Shown here in pieces: positions 52,363-58,811 of a DNA stretch of 64,000 nt; the stretch's first letter is position 1, and each line of letters opens with the position of its first letter. The DNA comes from an uncultured Bilophila sp. (lineage in GTDB: Bacteria > Desulfobacterota > Desulfovibrionia > Desulfovibrionales > Desulfovibrionaceae), in contig CAJUHZ010000001.1 of NCBI GenBank assembly GCA_910585945.1, positions 71,240 through 135,239 on the forward strand, in the 5' to 3' direction. A model generated the notes under the pieces. It had not been told where the DNA came from, made no database searches, and was given only the letters and a program-made list of their open reading frames with translations. The position numbers were made by a program, and so were the translations under genes.

Positions 52363-53213
52363 CGACTGCCGACGGTCTCAACGCGGAACGGAAAGCCCTG
52401 CCCCTCTCACTGACGCCGAACATGTCGACAGTCGTGCGAGGAACACACCGTATTGCGCTTGTAGGCTCCCGAGGACGCATGGGGGCGATGCTGTGCGAAC
52501 GATGGAGCGAGGCGGGGCATACGGTAGCCGGCATCGATCTGCCGCTGACGGACGACGCGTTCGCAAGCGCGCTTGACGGCGCGGACGCAGCCGTCTTGTG
52601 CATTCCGGCCGGGGCACTGCCGGAGACCCTCCACCGGCTCGTCCCGCACATGGACGGCCGGCAGGTACTCATGGATATCACCTCCGTCAAAATCCGTCCC
52701 CTGGAACAGATGGAAGCGGCCTACACCGGCCCGGTAGTGGGAACACATCCCCTTTTCGGCCCGCAGCCAAACGCGACAGATCTGCGCGTGTGCATCACGC
52801 CGGGAAGCCGCGCCGGCGAGACGGAAATCGCCTTGGTGGAAAGCCTGTTCCACGACATGGGCTGTACGGTCTTTCGCAGCACAGCCGAGGAGCACGACAG
52901 AGCGAGCGCAGCCATTCAGGGGCTGAATTTCATCACCAATGTGGCCTACTTCGCCACTCTGGCGCACCGTGAGGAACTCCTGCCCTACCTTACGCCGTCG
53001 TTCCGGCGTCGGCTTGACGCCGCGCGCAAGATGCTCACCGAAGACGCCGCACTGTTTGAATGGCTCTTTGAAGCCAACCCCCTCAGTACCGAGGCTGTGC
53101 GGCGCTACCGTTCATTCCTCAATGTGGCGGCTGGCGGGGACGTCAATATCCTTGTCCGACAGGCTGCCTGGTGGTGGGAGAGGGAAACGCCCGCCGACAA
53201 GAAGCTCATATAA
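52359..53213 (+). CDS. tyrA: Prephenate dehydrogenase family protein
   Basis: 284 residues. Nucleotide-binding VGSRGRMGAMLCERW (GxxGxMG), GTHPLFGP for prephenate binding and the C-terminal helical dimer domain. Makes 4-hydroxyphenylpyruvate for tyrosine. Start at 52359 overlaps the aroA stop with GAGGG upstream. In Desulfovibrio relatives this pair leads into trp genes; here the repeat module follows instead. Confidence 0.85.
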   Translation: MTTADGLNAERKALPLSLTPNMSTVVRGTHRIALVGSRGRMGAMLCERWSEAGHTVAGIDLPLTDDAFASALDGADAAVLCIPAGALPETLHRLVPHMDGRQVLMDITSVKIRPLEQMEAAYTGPVVGTHPLFGPQPNATDLRVCITPGSRAGETEIALVESLFHDMGCTVFRSTAEEHDRASAAIQGLNFITNVAYFATLAHREELLPYLTPSFRRRLDAARKMLTEDAALFEWLFEANPLSTEAVRRYRSFLNVAAGGDVNILVRQAAWWWERETPADKKLI

Positions 53214-53264
53214 AGCGCGACATGAAGAGAATATCCCGGAGCAGGGACGCCTCCGACGATCCGG

Positions 53265-53293
53265 TTGCTTCCCACGGATGACTCGTATAGAAT
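53265..53293 (+). promoter_or_regulatory. Sigma-70-like promoter of unit 1
   Basis: TTGCTT (53265-53270), 17-bp spacer, TAGAAT (53288-53293). Conserved exactly in copy 2. Predicts transcription from about 53300. Confidence 0.6.
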
Positions 53294-53362
53294 CATGCGT
53301 GTACGGCTACCCTCCAAGCCAGAGCGTCGGCACGGCGCAAACGGAAAAAGGAGGGTGCCGCC

Positions 53363-53434
53363 ATGCGGAGACGTGTTTTCGTCCTGCTTGTCGCTGTGGC
53401 CCTTGTCCTCTTCCTGGCGTCTGACGCCATGTAA
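53363..53434 (+). CDS. 23-residue hydrophobic micro-protein, copy 1
   Basis: ATG at 53363, stop TAA at 53432. Begins MRRR, continues with about 15 hydrophobic residues (VFVLLVAVALVLFLA) and ends SDAM: one short membrane helix with a positive N-terminus. AAAGGAGGG lies seven bases before the ATG. The identical peptide is encoded by copy 2, and the only coding difference (TCT/TCC for Ser) is silent. It resembles type I toxin peptides such as Ibs or Ldr in size and layout, but no known family was recognised. Confidence 0.7.
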   Translation: MRRRVFVLLVAVALVLFLASDAM

Positions 53435-53439
53435 GAGTT

Positions 53440-53468
53440 GACCCGGCCCAGTAAGGATGGGCCGGGTC
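53440..53468 (+). repeat. 11-bp hairpin after micro-ORF 1
   Basis: GACCCGGCCCA (53440-53450), loop GTAAGGA, TGGGCCGGGTC (53458-53468). It begins five bases after the stop codon. In copy 2 the stem is identical and the loop reads GTTGTGA. Confidence 0.8.
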
Positions 53469-53526
53469 GTAAAACATCGTCCGTAGCTGGTAGCCGTGCA
53501 CGGGGGCGCAAACCGCGCCGTGCCAG

Positions 53527-53567
53527 CCCCGGTTTCTGTTTGCAGCAGGAACCGGGGTTCCCTTTTT
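53527..53567 (+). terminator. Rho-independent terminator of unit 1
   Basis: CCCCGGTTTCTG pairs with CAGGAACCGGGG (12 bp, one G-T), loop TTTGCAG, then TTCCCTTTTTG. Conserved in copy 2. Confidence 0.8.
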
Positions 53568-53600
53568 GTATAGGCGCTCTTGTCCGGCTTGGCAAGGGTC

Positions 53601-53689
53601 AGGAAGTGGGACAGTTTGGCGTAATACTGCGTCAGGCCGCATTTTTCGTTGGGGCGAGTACCGAAGGCGAACCCCCAAAATGCTGGTGG
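53601..53689. other. Spacer between the two repeat units
   Basis: About 90 bp, with GCATTTTTCGTTGGGG pairing with CCCCCAAAATGC; the same hairpin type occurs, reversed, at 40193-40241. No gene. Confidence 0.55.
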
Positions 53690-53704
53690 CCTCCGACGAT
53701 CCGG

Positions 53705-53733
53705 TTGCTTCCCACGGATGACTCGTATAGAAT
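53705..53733 (+). promoter_or_regulatory. Sigma-70-like promoter of unit 2
   Basis: TTGCTT (53705-53710), 17-bp spacer, TAGAAT (53728-53733); identical to unit 1. Confidence 0.6.
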
Positions 53734-53802
53734 CATGCGTGCACGGCTACCCTCCAAGCCAAAGCGTCGGCACGGCGCAAACGGAAAAAGGAGGGTGGCG
53801 CC

Positions 53803-53874
53803 ATGCGGAGACGTGTTTTCGTCCTGCTTGTCGCTGTGGCCCTTGTCCTCTTCCTGGCGTCCGACGCCATGTAA
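53803..53874 (+). CDS. 23-residue hydrophobic micro-protein, copy 2
   Basis: Same 23 residues as copy 1, with GGAGGGT upstream and TAA at 53872. The Ser codon is TCC instead of TCT. The ribosome site is complementary to ACCCTCC in the leader (53749-53755). Confidence 0.7.
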   Translation: MRRRVFVLLVAVALVLFLASDAM

Positions 53875-53879
53875 GAGTT

Positions 53880-53908
53880 GACCCGGCCCAGTTGTGATGG
53901 GCCGGGTC
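53880..53908 (+). repeat. 11-bp hairpin after micro-ORF 2
   Basis: Same stem as in unit 1, with loop GTTGTGA in place of GTAAGGA, so the stem is conserved while the loop has changed. Confidence 0.8.
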
Positions 53909-53966
53909 GTAAAATAGAGTCCCGTTACGGTAGCCGTGCACGGGGGCGCAAACCGCGCCGTGCCAG

Positions 53967-54007
53967 CCCCGGTTTCTGTTAGCAGCAGGAACCGGGGTTC
54001 CCTTTTT
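53967..54007 (+). terminator. Rho-independent terminator of unit 2
   Basis: Same 12-bp stem as in unit 1 with loop TTAGCAG, followed by TTCCCTTTTTG. Confidence 0.8.
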
Positions 54008-54058
54008 GTATAGGCGTTCTTGTCCGGCTTGGCAAGGGCCGGGAGCGGGTTATAATAC

Positions 54059-54089
54059 GAAAGACGCCAGCGGCAGACCGGCGTCTTTC
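54059..54089 (-). terminator. Terminator after flgE
   Basis: GAAAGACGCC pairs with GGCGTCTTTC (10 bp). It lies about 50 bases past the flgE stop on the minus strand, followed there by GTATTATAACC. Confidence 0.65.
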
Positions 54090-54140
54090 AGGGGAGGGGC
54101 CCGGCGGGGAGGCAATCCGCCGGGCTATGAACTCGAAGCA

Positions 54141-56417
54141 CTAGCGCTTCATGTTGATGACTGTTTCGAGCATGGTGTCCGTGGTGGTCACAACTTTACT
54201 GTTGGACTGGAAGCCGCGCTGCGTGGTGATCATGCGCACGAACTCGGTGGAGAGGTCCACGTTGGATCCTTCCAGGGTGTTGGCGTTGACCGTGCCGAAG
54301 AGGCCGGTGCCGGCCGCGCCCGAGGAGGGGTCGCCCGAGTCGCGCGTCTGGCTGAAGAGGTTGTTGCCCTCGCGGCGCAGGCCCTGCTTGCAGGTGAAGT
54401 CGTACAGGGTGAGCTGGTACAGGGGCAGGTTCACGCCATTGGAGTAGATGCCGTAGAGCACGCCCGACGAATCCACCGTGTAGTTCGACAGGTTGCCGAA
54501 GCCGTAGCCGTTCTGGCTGAGGGTCTGGGTGAGATGCCCGCCCTTGTAGCTGGTGAAGGCATTGGGCTGACGGTACGCCGGCGGCTTGATGCTGGCCACG
54601 TCTTCGGCCATGGGCGGAGTTTTGGCTCCGGTCGTGGTCGCGATCGTGTTTCCATCAGGATCCTGGTATGTGAACGATCCAAAGTTGGCGTCAGTGATCG
54701 CGCCTAAATTAACGGTCTCACCATCCACGGTTGCTGTTCCCGCAGCCACTGCCGCCGCCGGCCAGTCCGCCTTGGTGACAAGCGCGGCCATATCGGCATC
54801 AGACTTGTAGGAAGAAGTCTTTGCAGAATCCGTTCCCTGAAATCCAGTCCGGACGCGTGCGTTTGCCAAAGCCCGTTGCCAAGCTGCGTTCAATGCGGCT
54901 TGATCCGCATATACATAGGGCGGCGAGCCAGCCACGTCGGACTTGTAATCTGGGTTCTCGTAAACGTAACGCGGCGTCTTCCCCTCTCCATTGTCATGGA
55001 CATCGCCTAAAGTAAGCCCACGGGAAGGCACAGGCAAGGTCTCAGGTGGGATGGCAGTAGAAGCTGGATTCTGCAATCCAGTAGTACCATTGATCATTGG
55101 GTTATCCACTGTGGGGTACCTGAGAGAACCCAATGAGTCAGCGTTCTTCCACGGATCAGCATAGTCCGAAACCTTGAGGCCGAAGTCAATTTCCATCAGA
55201 TACTTGTCGGCGTCAGGCACGGAACCCACAGTATGCGAACCGGGGATGCCGGTGAAGTTGGCCACCAGCATGGGGAAACCGGCCGACGACACTTCCGTCG
55301 GGTACATGAAATCGGCAATATTCTCGGGATCCAGTACAGGTATCGGATTGTTGTCGCGATCTGTTATGTAACCATTGGCGTTTTGAAAGGCGCCGGTAAC
55401 CGGATCTTTCTGCGGTTCTCTGGAGCCGTTGAGCACATAGGCGCTCTGGTTTTCCAGACGACCGGCGCTGTCAAAGGTAAGCGTGCCGGACATGAGCAGT
55501 CCGCCAGCAGCGGTGTCTTTCATATCTTTGATGGTATAGCCGCCAGCCGCCGTGGGGTCAGGCACGGCCACCTGACGCAGGTCTTCCGAGGGATCCATGG
55601 TGATCATGTATTCCCACATGGTCTTGCCGCTTGAACCAATGTAATCTTCGGAAGAGACCTGATCGAAGTAGACGGTCAGGGTATGAGTGCCGCCGGCTTC
55701 GTCGTACACGTCGATAGAGGTCTGATAGGAGTACGCATCTTCAGAAATATAAGGCACGTTGGGCTTCTGGGGCTGGGTTCCGTTCCAGGCGCTCAGCAGA
55801 GAAGCAAAGGGATTTTCGGGATCCCTCATCTTGTCCGCGCCCTTGTCCTTGGAAAGATTGACCATCATGCTGACCTTGGTGGTCTGCAAGGGATCCACGG
55901 TCCACTTGTCCAGGCGCACGTCCGTGGGCGAACCGGAGCCGATGATGCTGGAGGTGGTGTCCTCTATGCTGGTGGACATGCCGCCCGAGGCGCGGGTGGG
56001 GCCGGTGGTGTTGTCCACCTTCCAGCCCTGGACGCAGTAGCCGTTGGGATCCACCAGGTAGCCGTTCTCATTGAAGCGGAAGTTGCCGGCCCGGGTGTAG
56101 TAGGCGGTTTCGGAACCGATGGGTTCGACGCGGAAGAAGCCGTTGCCGCCGATGGCGAGGTCGGTGGTTTCGGTCGTGGTTTCAAAGGAACCCTGTCCGA
56201 ATTCGCCCATGACCGCGCCAATGCGCACGCCGCGGCCGATCTGGGTCATGCCGGAAAGGCTGAAGGAGTCCTGATATACAAAGTCGGCGAAGTCCATGCG
56301 CTGGCCCTTGAAGCCGACGGTATTGACGTTGGAAATGTTGTTGCCGATGACGTTCATCCGGTCGCCGTGCGCCAGAAGGCCCGAAACGCCGGTCCACATG
56401 CTTGCCGTCAAACTCAT
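54141..56417 (-). CDS. flgE: Flagellar hook protein FlgE
   Basis: 758 residues, longer than the roughly 400 of enteric FlgE but of the size seen in several deltaproteobacteria. N-terminal MSLTASMWTGVSGLLAHGDRMNVIGNNISNVNTVGFKGQRMDF and C-terminal LEGSNVDLSTEFVRMITTQRGFQSNSKVVTTTDTMLETVINMKR are the two rod/hook-family ends that form the filament core. The long middle is the variable exposed domain. Preceded by flgD on the same strand, with hairpins between them. Confidence 0.95.
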   Translation of the reverse strand: MSLTASMWTGVSGLLAHGDRMNVIGNNISNVNTVGFKGQRMDFADFVYQDSFSLSGMTQIGRGVRIGAVMGEFGQGSFETTTETTDLAIGGNGFFRVEPIGSETAYYTRAGNFRFNENGYLVDPNGYCVQGWKVDNTTGPTRASGGMSTSIEDTTSSIIGSGSPTDVRLDKWTVDPLQTTKVSMMVNLSKDKGADKMRDPENPFASLLSAWNGTQPQKPNVPYISEDAYSYQTSIDVYDEAGGTHTLTVYFDQVSSEDYIGSSGKTMWEYMITMDPSEDLRQVAVPDPTAAGGYTIKDMKDTAAGGLLMSGTLTFDSAGRLENQSAYVLNGSREPQKDPVTGAFQNANGYITDRDNNPIPVLDPENIADFMYPTEVSSAGFPMLVANFTGIPGSHTVGSVPDADKYLMEIDFGLKVSDYADPWKNADSLGSLRYPTVDNPMINGTTGLQNPASTAIPPETLPVPSRGLTLGDVHDNGEGKTPRYVYENPDYKSDVAGSPPYVYADQAALNAAWQRALANARVRTGFQGTDSAKTSSYKSDADMAALVTKADWPAAAVAAGTATVDGETVNLGAITDANFGSFTYQDPDGNTIATTTGAKTPPMAEDVASIKPPAYRQPNAFTSYKGGHLTQTLSQNGYGFGNLSNYTVDSSGVLYGIYSNGVNLPLYQLTLYDFTCKQGLRREGNNLFSQTRDSGDPSSGAAGTGLFGTVNANTLEGSNVDLSTEFVRMITTQRGFQSNSKVVTTTDTMLETVINMKR

Positions 56418-56504
56418 TGTTGCCTCCGTGTATGCTGAAAAACGCGTTCCCAGTGGAAAAACCTGCCGGATGTGCCTGATCCGGAACGGATATGCCGAGG
56501 GGGA

Positions 56505-56550
56505 CCGGGGGGAATCATTCCCCCCGGCGGGGTGCGGGGCGGCGCCCCGC
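56505..56550. repeat. Hairpins between flgD and flgE
   Basis: CCGGGGGGAAT/ATTCCCCCCGG (56505-56527, one central base) and GCGGGGC/GCCCCGC (56534-56550, touching the flgD stop). The first has the ATCAT-type centre also seen near 22205 and 30830. They could reduce read-through from flgD into flgE. Confidence 0.6.
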
Positions 56551-57560
56551 TACGCTCCCGCTTCGGACGTGGACGGCTTCTTGCCGCCGCCGACGCCGAG
56601 GTATTCCACATGAACGCTGCTGCCGTTGCTTGCGTAGCCCTCGATTTTGACCGTATACTTGCCGTCCTTGACCGGCTTGCCGGACGAATCCTTGCCGTCC
56701 CACTCGAAGAGGTGGACGCCGGGGGACTTTTCGCCAAGGTTTTCCGAGGCCACGAGGGTATGCCCGGAGTAGACCAGAGCCTTGCCGCTGATCATCTTGT
56801 CCGCCAGCCGGTATTCGATGTACTCGGCCTCGCCGTCGGTCACGCTGATGATGTTTTCGCCAGTGGCGGCCGTGCCGGGCTGGACAAGCTCGCGCACGTT
56901 GGAAAGCGCCACATAGCGGCCGTCGGAGAGACGGAGAACCTGCTCGCTGCCCGAGGTGCTCACGCCCACCACCGTGCCGCTCACGGAGGTGTCGACGGTA
57001 ACGCCCTCGCCCTTGGCGGTTTTCGCCTCGAAGCTGACCGTGTACACGCCGTTGGGGGCCATGAGGCCGTCGAGCTTCCTGCCGTCCCAGTTCAGGCTGT
57101 GGATGCCGGCGGAGCGCGCGCCAAGGTCGAGCACGGCGATGAGGTTGTTGTTGCTGTCCCAGATATTGGCGTTGCACGAGGCGACTTCCTGAGTGGGGGC
57201 GAAGAGCAGTTCCGACACCACGCCGTCCATGACGGAGACGCCCGTGCCGCGCGCCGACACTTCCTTGCCGATGTATGAAGCGGCGTTGAGCATCTGGGTG
57301 CGCTGCTCCAGTTCCACCAGGGTCTGCATGTTCTCGTTGGTCTGCATCTGCTGTTCCAGAGAGGAGAACTGCGCGAGCTGGGCCACAAACTCCCGGTCTT
57401 CCATCGGGTTGAGCGGGTCCTGATGCTTGAATTCGGTCACGAGCAGAAGCAGGAAGGAATCCTTGTCCAGCATGCTGCTGCCGGTAGCCGAACTCAGAGC
57501 CGAACCCATTGCGGAACTCAGGGCCGAGGAAGAATCAAGAGCGGATGTGGTCGTTGCCAT
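56550..57560 (-). CDS. flgD: Flagellar hook assembly scaffold FlgD
   Basis: 336 residues. KDSFLLLLVTEFKHQDPLNPMEDREFVAQLAQFSSLEQQMQTNENM is the conserved N-terminal FlgD signature; GVYTVSFEAKTAKGEGV and the final FLEWDGKDSSGKPVKDG-like segment (LFEWDGKDSSGKPVKDGKYT) are the FlgD Ig-like/tudor parts. It caps the growing hook. Longer than enteric FlgD (about 230) through an extra C-terminal Ig-like repeat. Confidence 0.94.
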   Translation of the reverse strand: MATTTSALDSSSALSSAMGSALSSATGSSMLDKDSFLLLLVTEFKHQDPLNPMEDREFVAQLAQFSSLEQQMQTNENMQTLVELEQRTQMLNAASYIGKEVSARGTGVSVMDGVVSELLFAPTQEVASCNANIWDSNNNLIAVLDLGARSAGIHSLNWDGRKLDGLMAPNGVYTVSFEAKTAKGEGVTVDTSVSGTVVGVSTSGSEQVLRLSDGRYVALSNVRELVQPGTAATGENIISVTDGEAEYIEYRLADKMISGKALVYSGHTLVASENLGEKSPGVHLFEWDGKDSSGKPVKDGKYTVKIEGYASNGSSVHVEYLGVGGGKKPSTSEAGA

Positions 57561-57632
57561 GGTGCTTTCCTTTTGGAAGGACTTTCCTCTGCGGCAATTC
57601 CTGCCGCGCGGGATGTCGTTCGCCTATCCTTT

Positions 57633-57648
57633 TGCATTTATCGGGCCA
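57633..57648 (-). promoter_or_regulatory. Sigma-54-like promoter upstream of flgD
   Basis: Minus-strand TGGCCCGATAAATGCA, against the consensus TGGCACGNNNNTTGCW: both the GG and GC landmarks and the spacing are right, with two mismatches. About 75 bases before the flgD ATG. Fits the sigma-54 control usual for hook genes. Confidence 0.55.
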
Positions 57649-57780
57649 AAATGCTTTTACCGCCGAAGATTTTCAACAAGCAATTGAAATTTCAACTAAA
57701 ATACAAAAAACAAAAAACGCGGAGGAAGGTCTCCCCCGCGGAAAAGAGTGCCGGACGCCCCTGCCCGCACGCTGGCCTCT

Positions 57781-57935
57781 GGAACTCATTTCATAATTCA
57801 GCCTTTGGGGTGAATTATGAAGATCATTCGCCCAAAAACGTGGTTTTTGGCTCATTCACGGCGCTTTTCGCGCCGCGCCAGACTCTCGTCTGGCGTTGGA
57901 AGCCATTTCATGCGAATCATGAAATGACTTCTAAT
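57781..57935 (-). repeat. Composite palindromic repeat, copy C
   Basis: Inverted copy of 28661-28805. On the minus strand it reads AGAAGTCATTTCATG...CATGAAATGGCTTC, then GCCAGACGAGAGTCTGGC, GGCGCGAAAAGCGCC, GCCAAAAACCACGTTTTTGG and CATAATTCACC...GGCTGAATTATG. Its right edge abuts and apparently truncates the hicA remnant. Confidence 0.75.
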
Positions 57936-58105
57936 CACATTCTTTTTTTCAGGAAACTCTTGAGCAGGTTCAACCTGGCAGGCACCGGCTGTCTTTGGAT
58001 TGTGCGGACGATGAAAGGCGGCGGTTCGCCTTCAGGAGCAAATTGCACACATGATCCGTTCCCGTCTGCGACGGTTGCGCCCAAAGCCGCAAAAAGCGCT
58101 TCCAT
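57936..58105 (-). pseudogene. HicA-toxin remnant, frameshifted
   Basis: On the minus strand from ATG 58105: MEALFAALGATVADGNGSC, which matches the HicA N-terminal half (LxxLGAxxxxGxGS), then a frame change near 58000 gives FHRPHNPKTAGACQVEPA, the HicA RNA-binding end with its HxxH-like element. Without the shift the frame reads GEPPPFIVRTIQRQPVPAR. The C-terminus runs into repeat copy C. No functional toxin is expected and no hicB is adjacent. Confidence 0.6.
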
Positions 58106-58283
58106 CGAGGAACAAAACAGCCGCCCCCGGAAGTGTCGACACACCCGGGGCCGCCCGTCTGGAATTTTGCGATCGAGCGGCAGCTGTCTGTTCACGCAAG
58201 TAAAGGGGGGCTCTGGCCGCCACAACCCCTTGACAATCAATTGAAAATTGAAAATATGCTCATAAAAAGGATGGAGTCATTCC

Positions 58284-58517
58284 ATGAGCACGTTGCAATA
58301 TATTACGGATTCTCAAGGCAGCCCAAAGGCCGTAATCGTCCCTTTTGCGGAATGGACAGCCATCATGGCTCGCGTTCAAAGCCTGGAGACATCCCGCAAC
58401 GATACGGAGTACCTGCTTTCCAGCTCCGAAATGAAAAAACGGCTTTTGCAGGCAAAGGAGCGCATGTCCGAACCTGCAAAGACATGGGAAGAGGTTCGGA
58501 ATGCGCTTGACCTTTGA
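58284..58517 (+). CDS. yefM: Phd/YefM-family antitoxin
   Basis: 77 residues. TLQYITDSQGSPKAVIVPFAEWTAIMARVQSLE is the DNA-binding Phd/YefM N-terminal domain; the acidic C-terminal helix neutralises the toxin. GGAG lies before the ATG. Its end overlaps yoeB, the usual order for this pair, which is autoregulated. Confidence 0.82.
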   Translation: MSTLQYITDSQGSPKAVIVPFAEWTAIMARVQSLETSRNDTEYLLSSSEMKKRLLQAKERMSEPAKTWEEVRNALDL

Positions 58518-58761
58518 TGAAAACGCATTCGACGATCTTTCATGGTGGCTTTTGCATGACGCCAAGGTCGCAAAGCGTCTTGTTTCCCTTATCCAGGAAA
58601 CTGCCAGAACACCCTTTTCCGGACGCGGAAAACCCGAACCTCTAAAACATGATCTTGCCGGATGTTGGTCCCGGCGCATTGATGATGCGAACAGACTTGT
58701 TTACATGGTTACGGAGAATGAAATCCGCATCCTCGCCTGTCGTTTTCACTATGCCAGATAG
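58501..58761 (+). CDS. yoeB: YoeB-family mRNA interferase toxin
   Basis: 86 residues. LTFDENAFDDLSWW, TARTPFSGRGKPEPLKHDLAGCWSRRIDDANRLVYMV and ILACRFHY at the C-terminus are the YoeB signature with its Glu, Arg and His residues and terminal Tyr. It cuts mRNA in the ribosomal A site. Accessory insertion between flgD and fliK. Confidence 0.9.
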   Translation: MRLTFDENAFDDLSWWLLHDAKVAKRLVSLIQETARTPFSGRGKPEPLKHDLAGCWSRRIDDANRLVYMVTENEIRILACRFHYAR

Positions 58762-58811
58762 TTTTGCCCGGCCTCCCGTATCAAGCGCGTGAAAGAGGCC
58801 GCGCTCCCGGT

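Larger units (their letters stand above)
53298..53502 (+). promoter_or_regulatory. Leader/SD and 5'-3' foldback pairing in unit 1
   Basis: ACCCTCC (53309-53315) is an exact complement of the ribosome site GGAGGGT (53350-53356). CGTGTACGGCTACC (53298-53311) pairs with GGTAGCCGTGCACG (53489-53502), 13 Watson-Crick pairs plus one G-U. In copy 2 the corresponding pairing is perfect over 14 bp. Both would hold the messenger RNA closed. Confidence 0.6.
53250..53600 (+). repeat. Direct repeat unit 1 (micro-ORF RNA module)
   Basis: About 350 bp repeated at 53690-54040 with a constant 440-bp offset and no net indels. Order in each unit: promoter, a 5' leader with an anti-Shine-Dalgarno ACCCTCC, a 23-codon ORF, an 11-bp GACCCGGCCCA/TGGGCCGGGTC hairpin, an imperfect GCACGG hairpin, and a terminator. 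Differences between copies fall mainly in the hairpin loop and the stretch after it. Confidence 0.92.
53690..54040 (+). repeat. Direct repeat unit 2 (micro-ORF RNA module)
   Basis: Second copy of the module at 53250. Its 5' leader CGTGCACGGCTACC (53738-53751) and 3' GGTAGCCGTGCACG (53929-53942) are perfect complements, whereas copy 1 has one G-U pair there, which favours selection for the pairing. Confidence 0.92.

Noticed and set aside
53307..53941. Minus-strand peptides ending LWLGG in both repeat units
   Set aside because: Frames run through the terminator and hairpins, lack ribosome sites and are antisense to the micro-ORFs; the conserved signals favour the plus strand.
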